This document shows positions 46,224-59,011 of a stretch of 64,000 nucleotides of DNA, one piece after another. Both the position numbers and the translations under genes were made by a program. Numbering within the stretch: position 1 is the first letter of the stretch; every line of letters starts with the position of its first letter. This DNA is from Pleurotus ostreatus/Saccharomyces cerevisiae fusant (lineage: Eukaryota; Opisthokonta). Below the pieces are notes generated by a model, which worked only from the letters and a program-made list of their open reading frames with translations, was not told the DNA's origin and searched no databases. Location: the NCBI GenBank assembly GCA_024196135.1, contig JAMQCK010000001.1:434001-498000 (forward strand). The letters are read 5' to 3'.

Positions 46224-48901
46224 CTACTCGGGAACCTTTTGCATGGTGAAGGGCCCCTCCCAGAAGATCTCAGACGCGCCCTCGGCTGCACCGCCTATGC
46301 CTTGAAAGCTTCAGTCAGCGCGACATTCGAAGAAAGGCGAAGAAGCCAACGACTACTCACCTCCATTTTCCCCGAGCACGACCTGCCCGATCATGCCCCG
46401 CGGAAAGACGATGCGCCACGTCCCGACGAAGTTCTGCCCGCCAATGACATATCCGTAAAAGAATGTGTAGTACGCGGAGCTGATCCCCGGTGGCGAGAAG
46501 CGCGAGTCTGCTTTCGTAGGTTAGCGTCTGCATCAATGACCCGACGGCGCAGGGAGGACCACGCCATCGTCCACACCACTCACTTTGCTTCGGGAATCTC
46601 AGCAACCCAATCATCCCATCACACGGACGCACCCGGCCGTACAGCTCATAGTCGTACAGCGCCGCCGCATCCGTCTCGTCCATCGTGCCATGCAGCAGCA
46701 CAGACGAGACATGGTTGCACGCCTTCAGCGACCGCGGCGGCAGCACGCGCCTTTGACACTCCGCGCACGGGCCCTCGTCCTCCTCATCCTCACCCTCCCC
46801 ATCCTCTCCGTCGTCCTGCTCGTCCGTCGGCACCGAGAAGCTCTCGCGCACGGGCGTCCCGAAGGCGTACAGGAAGTCGCGCGACGGCCGCCGCGGGCAG
46901 CAGCCACACTCCTCGCACTCGACCTCCTCGAGCCCGAGCCCGACGCTCTCGAAGATGGCGTCCACATCCTCCTTCCCGCTCCCAAAGCGCTCGCGCAGCT
47001 TGCAGCCCGCGCACTCCTCGGGCTTGCGGTCAGAATCGTCATCGGCGGGCGCGAAGGCCTTCTTGTGCTCCTCGACCGAGCGGTAGACGTATTTCTTGTT
47101 CCTCGAGAAGACGTCGCACTTCTTGCCGTCCCCCGATACAGCGAAAGAGGTATTGTAGGGCAGCCAGCCCGTGCGTGCGTCGTCGCGACCGGGAATCCGG
47201 GCGTCGTCCTCGATGGGCGCAACGAACTCGCTGATGCGCCACGCGCTGAAGTTCATCACGAGCTCCGACATCTGCGCGTCGAACAACGGCGTGCGCACTG
47301 GCTCTTGCAGCGCATTTTGCAGATAGTGCAGTTGGGGGAGCTGGAAGCCGTAGGTGAGTGGATGGAGTCGAAGACGAGGGAAGGAAAGGGGGAGATAGTG
47401 AAAGAGTATGGATGAAGTAGTATTAGTTGAACGTACGAGCATTCTACCCCTCCAGAGGCCTGTCATGGTGCCGAGCTCGTACATGTGGCTCATGCGGATG
47501 GAGTCGCAAAGGGCGGATGGTGGATGGTCGTTGTCATCTGGGATGGATGATTAGTCGTGGCCTGAGAAAAATGAGGAATATGCATACATCCAACCAAGGC
47601 TGAGCTCATGAGGCAGCGCATGGTGTCCGCGTCCCATTGCAGAGAGGTCGGGTAGTGAGGGTTCCGGCGCGGTAGCGGTGTACCTCTGGTCTGGTTGTAC
47701 TTGCGTATATCCTCTTTCGTGAGCTCGACCTGGAGGGGAAAGTCCGTTTGAATAAAAGGAGTAATGCATATATGGACGTCTACGCACCTCGAAAGGTATA
47801 TGAGATCCTTCCTCCTGCCTGCGCCTCAAGTAGGCCTCCCACCGCGACTGGTAGTCCTCCGCCAGATGGTCAGGTATTGACAGCTCGCTCAGCTCCTGCC
47901 TCGCAAAGTAATGTAGCTTCGCTACGCTCGAAACAAGCGGGAGCGAAAAGTCGAAGTCGCGCCCCGCGTACGGCCACACATTGGGCACGGTGTGCGACGG
48001 TCGAGCCATATGAGACTGGCGAGTGCGAGGGTAGATGGGGTAGTTGCCGTGCACGGTGACGAGGTCGGAGTGGGGTAGACCCTGCGGACCGTCGGCAACG
48101 GGCGGGTAGAAGCACTCCGCCGGTAACTCGCCGGCGGGATACTGATGGATGAATGGTGAGCTAGAAGAGGACAATAGTCGAGGGGGGACGCACGCGGAAG
48201 GGCATAAGGATGAATGGAAGGAGACCACGCCTCAGGCGCTCCCTCTCTTGCGGTGGCTCGGCGAGCAGGTGCTCTGTGGATGGGTGAGAAGGTTATGGAC
48301 GCGGCGAATCAGTTGACGCACCAGGCGTTGTCAGGATCCACGCAGCTGAGAGCGCGGACAGAAGCACTTCGTCTTGTTCGGGCCAGGGAACCGGGCTCGT
48401 CACTTCGTCGAGGCTCAGGCGGCGGCGCACATACGCCATCACGAAGCTGTATGTATGCCACTGCTCAAGCATCTCACGCGTCTTCCCGTCGTCCATAAGA
48501 AGCAGCGCATATATGCCCATGATTGCCGCGTCCACATCCGGGTGGTCGAGCGGCGTGTGATTGACAATGGGGGTGCGGACATAGTTGAGGACGACATCGA
48601 GCAACTCGCCCAGGTCCTCTGACCGTATGCGCCCATTCGCCCTTCCGAGATCCTCTTCGGGGCAGCTGGTGGCGAGCCAGTCGCAGCGGCGTATGATGGC
48701 CTCCATGTCGAAGATCTCGCGGCAGATGTGGCCCTTCTCGACGAGGGATCTGAAGATGGGCGCGAGGTGGATGGTGCAGGTTGAAGCGAGATGCTCAGGT
48801 GCGGCAGCGTCGTCGCAGGCGACCAGATACACGGCGACTTCGTGCAGGAGCTCAGCGGGAAGGACGCAGAGCCTGGACGCGCACATGCGAGGGGAATGCA
48901 T
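46224..48901 (-). CDS. F-box-like protein, otherwise unknown
   Basis: Eight exons (48901-48322, 48273-48194, 48141-47788, 47729-47588, 47537-47437, 47340-46584, 46510-46361, 46294-46224) close to 744 residues; introns are 48-96 nt. The N-terminus LCVLPAELLHEVAVYLVACD fits an F-box-like helix set, which would recruit SCF ubiquitin ligase through Skp1. The rest is a long protein of a type frequent in mushroom genomes. A segment at about residues 480-620 has paired cysteines (CAGCKLRERF, CEECGCCPRRP, PCAECQRR) around an acidic run, which might bind metal. The C-terminal 70 residues are strand-rich (YYTFFYGYVIGGQNFVGTWR, GMIGQVVLGENGG). The substrate is unknown. Frame choice in the penultimate exon was decided by this C-terminal block. 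Confidence 0.82.
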
Positions 48902-51900
48902 TGTGGGGGAGGACGGTGTGTGGGCGCGTATACCTTTATAGGCCGCTTTTTGGGTGCCGCCGTGGTGGTGGGAGACAAGGGGCGGTGTTCTGGATGTGGG
49001 GGAGGTGGATTATAGGCGACATGGCGCGGGAATTCAACGGCGGTAGGGTCCGTTGGACGACACGAGATGGGGGTTAAACTCCGCCAGTATTCTCACGGAT
49101 GATGCCGTCAACCGTGTATGCCGCCCGCCGGCACCTGCGGTTCGCTCGCCACCACGTGCTAGAAGCGGCGGTGATGTGCTTGCTGCCAAAGGCGGATGCC
49201 ATTGTTCTCCGTCCATCATCCCCCTGAAGCGCAAACCGCCGCCCGATGACTGATACTCCGTCATCCTCCCTTGATGAGCCATACACTTTCTCCTCCGCCC
49301 TATGCAAAGCTTGTGAACCTCAGCGTGTCTACGTACGCGATACTCTCCCTTGCATCCGGTGGGTTGTTGCGTTATGTTCGCCGCTGCGAGCGCCACCAAC
49401 GGGCTACTCAACCAGCCGGACATGAACCTCACGCACCTGCCTACCGACCACTCAATCTGACACCGACCCATTCGCATTGACCGGCCCGCCCTCGGCAAAC
49501 CCTCATGCAATCGTCGAGAGCGCTCACTAAACCATTACGTACCACGCCGTACGACTCTCCCTTGCCCGCCCGCGAGCTCCCGCTGTCTGGCCCTCGTCTC
49601 CTGCCCTTTTTTGTGCGTCAGCCGCGCGCCAGCGATCCCGAGAAGACCCGGCCATTCAGAAGGATTCGGGCACCGCAACGCGTCTGACCGCGAAGTCTGC
49701 ACGAACTGGGGGCCCTGCGACGGTCTTAGCAGCTAGAAGCACTGTTTTACCTCTAGGCGCAGTACCTATAGCCTGAAGTCTGAATGTACCTTTCGCTCGC
49801 CATGCAGCATACTCTTCGCAGCCCTTCGCTTGCCATGCAGCTTACCCTCGACCCTCTGCCCAATCAGCCAACTCGCTTTTCGCACCCGTCGAGCGTGGAG
49901 GCGCCAGGTCCCCATTACCTCAAAAACGCGCGCCGCATCAGGAAGGCTGGTGTCGATGCCTTCACCGCAGTGCCGATGCTCCCACCCCCGCGATGTCGAT
50001 GCCTCCACTGCGGTGTCGATGCCTTGACCGCAGTATCGGCGCGTGGGACGAAGATCCCCTCTCATTCAGCGCTGAAGGTCCTGTCAGTCGTCGGACGACC
50101 ATCTTCCCATGGATCTTCGTCTTCGGGTGTTCGTCCTCTCATGACCGCTTATTCGCGGCCTCCCTCCGTGTTATTGTGCGTGACTTCGCTTGATTAATTG
50201 GGACCTACGTTGTTGTTGACCGTAGTCCGCTGCCGTTATGCCGTTACGCTGTTGCTCGCGGTGGTCTTGCTGCTGTTCGCGGCGCTCCTGATGCTGTTAT
50301 TTGCTCCCATGTCCTACCCTGACTATTCGGAATGCTCTCATGACCTTGGACCTAGGAACCCCGCCTGTTACGGACGGACGACGGCGTCCAAATGGAAGGC
50401 CTTCCTCCTCTCTTGACGCAACATCTACGTCGACATGTCCGATCGAAAGATGTGGGCGGCGCGTTCTAGACTCTCCAGGTATCCTAGTCTCGTGGACCAG
50501 ACGGGGATACAGCAGGGTCGCCCGTTCTCAGACGGAGCGGACAGCGAAATCCAAGCAGATGTAGCTGAACCGACAAACCTACGAAAGCCTACCGGACGGG
50601 CCAACTCTACGACGCGATGACTGACTCAACGACGGGGACGTGTATGGACGCTGCGAGGCGATGATCGACGTCGCAACGCGAAAACGGACTTCACCACATA
50701 AAATGGTACTCCACGACGCGCGATGCCAGCCTGCGCTCCGCGAGGATGGTCGATCCGACGCGCTGGCGGTCTCTGCGACGCGAACGGGACCCTCAAAGGT
50801 CAACAACCTCGCAATGCGACGACGGAGATGAAGGGCTGGCCGTCTACCTGGCAAGACGCGTGCTGTGAGCTGATTACCGGGATAACGTGTCCCAGATATT
50901 TGTGTGCCGCACTGGTACGTGGCAAGCAGCTTCGCCTTACGACTCACAGCAATAACTCTAACACCAGAACCCTTACGCCAGCACGGCCCTCGCAACTCGA
51001 CGACGGAGATGAAGGACGGTCTACCTTTGTTCCTCCAGTACCTAAGCCCGCTACGCAACTTGACGATAGCCCTCCACACAACTCGACATCCCGTGCAACG
51101 TGTGACGAGTCTAGACGTGCAAGGGCTGAACTCCGTCGCAGGGGAGGTTACGACTTCATCGCAGGTGCGGACCCCGTCGCCACATCAAGTCGTTCATTTC
51201 CGTCTTGCGTTTCTTCCTTGACCTTCCGTCTCGTCACCTCCTTCACCCTCCAACCCTTGCCATGCAACCCATCTCCGTCCTTGCAGCACGCATTACTCGC
51301 GACCCGGAAACTTGCGACCCTCGACGCGCCACAAACCCCAAGCAGGCCACAAATAATTTCCGTTCGTTCGCGTCGTTCATCCTAATCCAAGTCCCTGTCG
51401 TTTTGCATCCGTCTTTTCCGCATATCCGTCTTCGCTCGCAGTCGTCGCGACCTCGGTATCCGTCGTAAGTGACCTCGATGCCGCTGTACGCTATTTCTGA
51501 TCCTATTTCACAGTCTAATTCTCCACCTTTTCCACGTACAAGAACTATTCACGACACTTTCGACAATGTTCATTTGCCCCGTGGTCTCCGCTCCCACCAC
51601 CCACGCCGTCCCAAATCCTCCGCGCCCTCGTGTCAATTTCTCCGAACCTTGAAGCCGTTCGTCCTCGACTCGGCAGCCTCCGGTGTCCCTGGTCTCCTCA
51701 CGTACGCCACCGCGGCAACATCTCAGCACGGAGTGAGCTTCCTTCTAGGCGCGTACCTTCCTCTTTTCGAGGTGCCTCCGTCCTTAGGCGTGCCTGGACC
51801 TTGACTCCTCCGCCATCCCTGCCTCGTCGTACGTACCCCGCCGCCTCAACCTCCCCGCAGAGCCCGTCTCCGCCTTGATACACGCCTCTATCTCCGCCCT

Positions 51901-54900
51901 AACGCAAGTCTTCATCCCCGTTCTCTCGTATACCTCCGTCTCCGCCCCAAGGTGTACCACTGTTACCGCTTCAAGGCGTACCTCCGTCTCCGTCTCGATA
52001 GGACTCAAGTCATCCCGTCCGGCGAACACCGACGTGCATCACCCTAATTCAACCCCTGCAACGGAGGTCAACGCCCAAAGAAGATATTCGACGAATAGTG
52101 AGCGCAGACAACCCTTCCGTGGGTCTCGTCAGGATATATTCGGAATCCGAGGGGCGCAGAGGCCGTGAGGAAATCGTGAAATGTATGTAAACGGCCTTCA
52201 ACTCGAACGCGAATTCTCACCCATTGAACTCAGAGGAACGCCGCGTATATTGTCAGGTGGACCGCTTTACGGGACCGACGTTGATTTGCATGTTGACTTA
52301 CGGTGCCTAGAATGGGAAAGATTCACGAGATCGACGGGCAGTCAGGTGCGCAGGTCTGGGACCGAAGGCGCTACCTCCAAGGGGATCGCCTGTGGCGCCT
52401 TCACGTTGAGTGCCTTCTCATACGGGCTCACCCGGTGCATGCATCTACACAGTGGTGAGACGTCTTCACCCGTCCGCGACTCTCAATTTATGCGCCAATC
52501 TGGGGGGCTCTTGCGGCGATCGCCTCGGACGGGCGACAAGCTACGCCTTCAAGTGATATTCTATCCACTCGGCTAATCGCGGCTACCTCGAAAGACTTGC
52601 TGGCATGCTCACTTAATCTATGATAGGGAGTTCAGCTACTTACACGGAGGGTACTCGCCACAGGTGACCGGTACATGACACCCTCTGACTGTCCTTCACA
52701 GAGTTCTGCCGGTCAACGTGCTCTTTAATGTTTGCAGGACTCAATGCCTGCCGCGACGCGCGGTCTCGTGTTCGACTTCGTGGGTGTTCCTATGGTGAGC
52801 CCCTCAGCCCTTTCTATGGCGAGCTTCCTGACTTCGTATGGCATGCAAGTTCCTGGCCCTTCCGATGGCAAGCTTAATCGACGCTCTGACACGGCTATGA
52901 GACCGCGTCCGCCAACCGGTAAGCTTCGAGGACAAGCCTGAGTATTCAACGTCGGAGAATGGCTTACAAGTGATGACAGCTGAAGATCTTGTGGCCAGTC
53001 TCGTCGGCTGCCCGCCCCACATCCGTGTATCCCTTGTGGGGCCTTGAATGCTCAGCTACGTCGCACAACTTCCTCACGACACCCTCGACATTCCCTGACC
53101 TTCCATCAAGACATCTCATGATACTTGACTTCGGGTTCGGCTGCGAGGAGAAGGTCTTGTGGTCATAGGTTACTGACGCCTTGTACCTCTTGTCGCCTTT
53201 GGAGGCTATTATTTTTCCACCAATGCAGACGAGTCTTCCCATGCCCTTTTCAAGCCATTTACCCGCCGCAACCTATGCTCGACGCGTGCCCCGCTTCTAT
53301 GTGCGAGACGCAGTTAATGGTGTCTCGCGAATGATAGGCAGTGCGCCCTAACTTGTTTGTTTATGCGACCTTGTCGACCTCCGTTTCGGGGCTCTGTCTT
53401 CTCTCTCACGAACGTAGCCCTCGTCCGCGAAAGCCTCTGTTGCCTTCGGCGTCGTCCGACGGCGCAGCACCTCAGGTGCACGAACCCCTTCCCCACAGCC
53501 TCAACTACCTTCCGCAAACCCGGCACCCCATTCCCCTGGCCTCACTCGGTGTAGTTCAGCCGTACAGCCCGGTACGTTACCTCTCTCACAAGCTCTCTAT
53601 GGTCTCGCAGCGTTGACTTCCTCTGGTCACACGCGGGCGTCAGCCTTCCCCCCGCGATGCCTAGAATCAGCTCTTTGTCTCTCGCACATGGGAGTACGAT
53701 CTCCTGGGCATGGGGGCACGGTTCTTCTAGAAGCGGGAGCGCAATGGAAGACCATCGACCACCCCTCGCACCGAGGACCTCATCACGTACGTGTCCTCAC
53801 CTTGGGCCTGGCGCCCCTAGTATGTGAGCCTTTGCGTCCGATTCGGCATTCCCTTCGTAGATGCGATTCATGGGTACGCTAGGAATCAACTCCGAGTATC
53901 TCGGTGGAGGTCTCCGCAAGTCGTCAAGTCGTAATTCGAAGGCAGATACCGCTTTCTCGGTCACGCTTGGACTATTTGGGTAGATGCGCGCACCACTTTG
54001 AGCGCGTCAGGCATTTCTTCAGTTAAAGGAATTAGATAGAAACGAGGTGGGTGACGTGCAGGGAATGATGCACTCTCTAGCAATGGAGTGCAGATTCACG
54101 CGTAGATTTCTTGGACAGTTCGGCCGCAAAAGGCCTGGGATATACAGTGAAAGTACAATAACTTGAACAAGTCGCGTCGAGCGCCATTGTTTCGTCTAGA
54201 CGCGTCGGCCACGTGATCGCGCCTGCCGGTCCGGCGATATGCGGGAAGTTGAACTTCAAATCGGTGCTGTCCGTCGTGCTTGTGCAGCGCTCAGCTGGTG
54301 CCAACTGTGCTTCTTTTCTTGGTACACGTTCAGTGTATGTAGACATACTAGCGAGGATGAGGTCCACGACGAGAGTCAGCCTAGGAGATTACGAGCAAAG
54401 TCACGAGCAGAGCATCAATCGTGATGACCAAGTGCAGGCAAAATTCTGATTGGACGAAGAGTGGTGGCGTCAGTGAAGGCGACGGCGGCGACGTGCCGAG
54501 AGATGAACGAGGGTTCGGCAGGACTTCCAAGTAACTTATGGTAGAAGATCGTGTCAAGCTCTGCTCATGCGTTGAAGTGGTGGCTGCTGGCATCGATGTA
54601 GTGTAGCGAGCCTGCTTGTTCGAACTTAGATCTTGTCCAGACAGCAACGCCAGAGAGGCGAAAGCCCCGTCCAGCCATGGAAGTACGAGTTGGAAAGTTG
54701 AACGTTGAACCGTGATGCCCTCCGGCCCTCCTCGGAACGCCCTCGCAAGCATGACGTCATGTCCCTGTCAGCACGCCACGCCCCGAATCTTCGCGACGGA
54801 CGCGTGAGGCGGCCGTACATAAGGCGGGGAACAGCGTGCTTGTCTTGAACCATTTCGACTGCTTCCCTCGACGTTGACCACGACCGCGACTACCGCCAGC

Positions 54901-55032
54901 AACTGTGAGTAGGCAGTCCTCGGGTGCGCATGAATCTCTCGCAGTGCGACTGCCGAGGCAGTAGCACGTTCGCTGAACAGCGCACCCAATATTCCGAGAC
55001 ATAGAGCTAATGGTATTCGCAGAACTCGCAAG
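48902..55032. other. 6.1-kb gene-poor region
   Basis: I find no gene with motifs or a consistent exon chain. Many ORFs of 60-220 codons occur on both strands with random-looking composition. Small local duplications are present: a TCGATGCCTCCACTGCGG-type repeat near 49955-50035, and CGACGACGGAGATGAAG at about 50815 and 50997. A reversed copy of the family promoter block lies at 54191-54258. The area may be a decayed mobile element or pseudogenes; nothing like reverse transcriptase or transposase could be read. Confidence 0.5.
54191..54258 (-). promoter_or_regulatory. orphan copy of the family promoter block
   Basis: Read on the minus strand, this contains GAAGTTCAACTTCCC, GCGATCACGTGGCC and GACGCGTC in the same order as the blocks before the SIM-type genes at 61489 and 62682. 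CACGTG is at 54210-54215 and ACGCGT at 54200-54205. No family gene is seen to its left. Confidence 0.6.
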
Positions 55033-55965
55033 ATGATTGCCCCCCTCGCCCGTACCGCCGCCCGCGCCACTGCGCGCCCTGCCTTTGCCCGCGCATTCGT
55101 CGCGTCGCGCGGCGTGCACACCCTTCCCGAGCTCCCGTATGCGTATGACGTGCGTCATTCATCCCTCTTTCCTCGTATTCGGCCCCCCATTGCCTCCCCT
55201 GCTCACTCATTCGCATCCTCCAATCTCCCGCCATCCCCATCAATCCTCGGACTATCGAGCAAGACCTAAGTCTGACCCACCTTTAGGCGCTCGAGCCGCA
55301 CATCTCCGGCGAGATCATGAAGCTGCACCACTCCAAGCACCACCAGACGTACGTGAACGGACTCAACGCCGCCGAGGAGCAGTACGCCAAGCTGCAGAGC
55401 GCCGGCGCCGACGTCTCCGCCGTGAAGGAGGCCATCAAGCTCCAGTCCGCGCTCAAGTTCAACGGCGGCGGACACATCAACCACTCGCTCTTCTGGAAGA
55501 ACCTCGCGCCCGCGTCGAAGGAGGGCGGCAAGCTCGAGGCGGGCCCGCTGAAGGACACGATCGAGCGTGACTTTGGCTCGCTGGAGAACTTGAAGAAGGA
55601 GCTGAACGCGAAGACGGCGGCGGTGCAGGGCTCTGGTTGGGGCTGGCTCGGGTGGAACCAGGCGACGAAGAAGTTGGAGGTTGTGACCACGGCGAACCAG
55701 GACCCGTTGTTGTGTGAGTAAACTATTCCAGCCGAAGGACGAGAAGGCTGACCGTCTCACCCTTCCAGCCCACGTCCCCATCATCGGTATCGATATCTGG
55801 GAGCATGCGTTCTACCTGCAGTACAAGAACGTCAAGCCGGATGTGCGTCCACTTTCATAACATCGTCTCCACCCTACTAAAATCCCCCTTTACCAGTACC
55901 TCAACGCCATCTGGAACGTCATCAACTTCAAGGAGGCGGAGGCGCGCTTGAAGGCCGTGCTCTGA
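55033..55965 (+). CDS. SOD2: mitochondrial manganese superoxide dismutase
   Basis: Four exons (55033-55149, 55287-55713, 55769-55842, 55897-55965) give 228 residues. The enzyme dismutates superoxide in the mitochondrial matrix. The N-terminus is a basic presequence ([20 protein letters not shown]) ending near [11 protein letters not shown]. Metal ligands sit in [24 protein letters not shown] and [24 protein letters not shown] is present as in MnSOD. Length and motifs are standard. Intron 1 (137 nt) is longer than the others (54-55 nt) and its acceptor is fixed by [11 protein letters not shown]. Confidence 0.97.
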
Positions 55966-56382
55966 GCGCGTGCGCTACCTTGACGGTTCCCTGAGCGTGG
56001 GCGCTGCAGTGGACCGGCGTCGCTGCGCTGGTCATTGTAGTAGCTTGTGCTCACCGATGTCACCTTTCTTATTCCATCATCCATGGACCTTTTGCACAAA
56101 TGTACATTAGTGAATTCATGCTGCTTTCGACGAGCTATTGAGTGATATGTATGGTTTGGCAAAGACACGGGCCAGCCGGTCATATACCGTGCTCAACGAC
56201 AGATACAGTGAACCGGACGCGTGTAACAGGCTGCGTGCGCGTGCGATGTCCTAAGTTATCGCGACAGAGCTCGCTCGTGCAAATGGAGAGGAGACCACGG
56301 ATCGTGACACGAAGTCGAACTGTGACCAGCTGTGACCAACGCAGCCTGGCCGCGGAATACACGAAGTCGATTCCTGTAATGA
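55966..56382. other. convergent intergenic region
   Basis: Holds the 3' flanks of SOD2 (plus) and of the first small-family gene (minus). No gene is seen. Confidence 0.5.
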
Positions 56383-57227
56383 TTACCCACGATAACCAAC
56401 AGCAGTCTTGATACGTTCGATCTTGTCGTTGTTGGAACCAGTGGCTGGTAATCCCCATCCTTTCAGATAGTTTCTCCTCTGCGCTGGTGTGAGCGCTAAG
56501 ATGGACGCAAGGTTGGTAAGAGGTGGATAATTCGGCTAAGCAATTGTTCAAAAACCATCATCGTGGGGCGTTGAATATACATAACGTACCAACTGCGACG
56601 GTATCTGGCCATCCGTGAATGGGACTTCCTCGAATGGATGTAGATCACCAGCCAGACGATTGAACGTCTGCGAATGAAGTTGTTAGACTGAGAGCAGATA
56701 CTGATTGTGAAGGGGCAGACCCTAGCGGATTGCGTGTGACATTTCAGCAGGGTCTTTTCCAGCTCAGCTATGGGGGTCTTGTACGTCGTGTGATACTCTT
56801 CGATTCCTTTGAGGACCGATGCCATGAGCGCCTGCGCGTACACGGGCGCCCCGACTGCCGGATGCGTGAGCTCGACCGTTGACAACTTATCGAGGATCGT
56901 CACGTACTGTATTGGGGAAGAAATTCCACTCGCTCAGCTGGCCGCTCGTCGCGTCCGCAGAGTACATGGTACATGTACTCTAAGCCTGCCAGGAATTGGT
57001 CAACAGTGACGCCATCTGCAACGCGTATGTTAGTCTTCGCCGACTCAAAGGGCACACTAAAACGCTGAAAGAGTTGTCGCAGGCGTACCATTTCCATGGA
57101 GAACCTGATTTGCAAGCAGCTCAGCATAATCAATCGCCGCCCTCTGTTCATCAAGAGATGCGGGAAGAGTGACGGGGCCGGGAGCACCGTTCGCGGCGGG
57201 GTTCGGAGCAGGAATGTTCTGAGCCAT
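56383..57227 (-). CDS. small-family gene 1: unknown protein with C-terminal SAP-like module
   Basis: Five exons (57227-57089, 57015-56966, 56906-56721, 56667-56590, 56535-56383) give 201 residues; introns are 53-73 nt. No known family is recognised. A Pro/Ala/Asn-rich N-terminus is followed by a helical core (VTVDQFLAGLEYMYHYVTIL, then VYAQALMASVLKGIEEYH). Exon 4 is exactly 26 codons and contains VPFTDGQIP. The last exon encodes LASILALTPAQRRNYLKGWG followed by IERIKTAVG. This last part has the look of a SAP-type helix-turn-helix (L-x-x-Y-L-x-x-x-G, then a second helix), an inference from pattern only. It is transcribed divergently from gene 2, with 339 bases between the start codons. Gene 2 has the same 26-codon exon and the same last-intron phase. 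Confidence 0.75.
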
Positions 57228-57566
57228 TAGGAGTGGCGACGGGAATGCGATCGCGGAAGAGGGCAAGGTGATCCAGCAGCGATCTATGTAAAGGGTTTAT
57301 GAGCGACAGTAACAATGAGACTCATCTAATAGCTTGCCACGGCAAGGCCGCAGCTCGGAGATGCATTCGGCGCGGTCCAACTTCAAGTTGTCCGGTAGGG
57401 GTAATCGCCCATGAACCGGATTCGTCGTTTCCACGAGCCTGTCGAGATCGATCTAACGTGATTGATCGTCGAACAATGGAGGACCATAAAGTACCTTCGG
57501 GGCCATTAGAACGGACATATATAGGACGCGCACACTCCGTGATTAGCAGGACACCCATTGGCAAAC
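57228..57566. promoter_or_regulatory. shared promoter region of small-family genes 1 and 2
   Basis: These 339 bases separate the two divergent start codons. On the plus side a TATATA (57528-57533) lies 34 bases before the ATG of gene 2. GGTCCAACTTCAAGTTGTCC at about 57374 resembles the start of the block before the later family genes, but CACGTG and ACGCGT are missing. Confidence 0.55.
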
Positions 57567-58413
57567 ATGCAAGTCGGTAATCCCCCTGCGCCTCCCGCCG
57601 CACCTGTCGGCCCTGCCTCTCGCCGTCCCACAGCTCCCAGCAATCCGCCCACCGACGAAGACATCGTCTCAGCCATGAACTACATGCAACACACGCATTT
57701 TGAAGCAAAGCGTATGCTTCATATACGATTGTCGTCCGGAGGCTCACGCAGCGCCAGTCGGTAATATCAACGTTCGACACTTCATCGAAGCCCTCCACTA
57801 CTTCCAGGAATTGACGTGGTACCGAATGAACCACGCGCTAGTCGCTGCCAACAACGTCCGTGAGTGGCTGGTGACAGGCTTACGATATATTAAATGCTTA
57901 CTACAAATGAGCTAGCCCAGTGGGCACAGAACATGAGAAACACACTTGGGCAGCGAATCACTGCTGCCCGCCAGGTGACTCAAAACAAGCTTAACGCACT
58001 GCAACAATCTAGCGCAACGATTTCGCGCATAGCTGCAAAGGTATGCAGACCAGCTCCCTCGCGCGCTGCAGGCGTCAGCTCATGCTCGAAGGCCTACAAT
58101 GGCGCGCAGGGCCACGGCGGCGGTGCCCACCGATACGCAGTGGTCGCTTTCGTCGACGGATCATTGCCCACGGACGCTCGAAATGGTGTCAGTCATTTGC
58201 TTGCCACTGCAATACCGTCGAGCTGATTGAACGAGATAGCCCCTCCCCGGCCTATACTGTATCGAGGACATCGTAGGCTTGAGCGCCGCCGAACTTCAGA
58301 CTTACCTTGTGAACTACGGCTTCGATCCTGCTCCTAATGGCAACTTGCCGCAAGGCCTACTGGAGCGCCGCAGGGCCCTGAGGGACTCAATCGGAGCGCG
58401 TGTCTACATCTAG
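57567..58413 (+). CDS. small-family gene 2: unknown protein with C-terminal SAP-like module
   Basis: Five exons (57567-57711, 57752-57859, 57916-58040, 58110-58187, 58240-58413) give 209 residues. Intron 1 is only 40 nt. The N-terminus is Pro/Ala-rich (MQVGNPPAPPAAPVGPAS). The core has VGNINVRHFIEALHYFQEL and a long helix QVTQNKLNALQQSSATIS. Exon 4 is 26 codons and contains VAFVDGSLP, matching VPFTDGQIP of gene 1. The last exon has IEDIVGLSAAELQTYLVNYG and RRALRDSIG. The donor at 58188 (GTCAGT) and acceptor after GATAG were chosen because they restore the alignment to gene 1 in phase 0. Function unknown. Confidence 0.72.
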
Positions 58414-59011
58414 TAATTCCTTTTCTGTATGTTAGTAGTATCCAATCATCGGCAGCGTACATACCGTGTTTCCGCTATGACTATTGGAGCTCGCGACGTG
58501 AATAACGCCGCACCTCAAGACAATCGGGGAAGAAGGAAATGGGCAGCCTGTTGGTCGACGCGAGATTGTGTAGCGATTGTTCTTTGTAAGCGGAAAATCA
58601 TGCCACCAGCGAGGCCTATACGTCGTACGTATGTCATGATGCGGCAAAAGGGATAGGGAGCATCAATGTCTTTCCAGTGTTATCAACGACATCTGGAAGA
58701 CCGCGTGAACGGGGGCGGCAGAGTGAGCTGCGAAACAAGGCCTCAAGGAGCAACGTCGCCTCGATCGCAGCGATATTGCACTCGGGACAGAGAGGGTCTG
58801 ATACCAAGTGGGGAAGCGGGAGAAGGTGCTTGGACGAGCGAAGCCGTTCGTGCCCGAGCAGTGGTGGAGTCGAACAATGCTCGAGGCTCGAACTCGAGAT
58901 GATTGATGCAGGTGCCGTCCGGCTAGCGTGGGTAACAGCACGTGGAAAACATGAAGTTGCTGCTTCGACCGTTGTTACGTCCAACATCGAACATCGGACA
59001 GTACCACTATC
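58414..59011. other. intergenic, upstream of small-family gene 3
   Basis: No gene is supported. CACGTG occurs at 58939-58944 within GCACGTGGAAAAC, 68 bases before the start codon at 59012; a matching ACGCGT is absent. Confidence 0.5.

Noticed and set aside
54077..54367. 96-codon minus-strand ORF
   Set aside because: It is mainly a translation of the orphan promoter block, so coding is unlikely.
48902..55032. LTR retrotransposon remains
   Set aside because: No long terminal repeats, reverse-transcriptase, integrase or protease motifs could be read in any frame.
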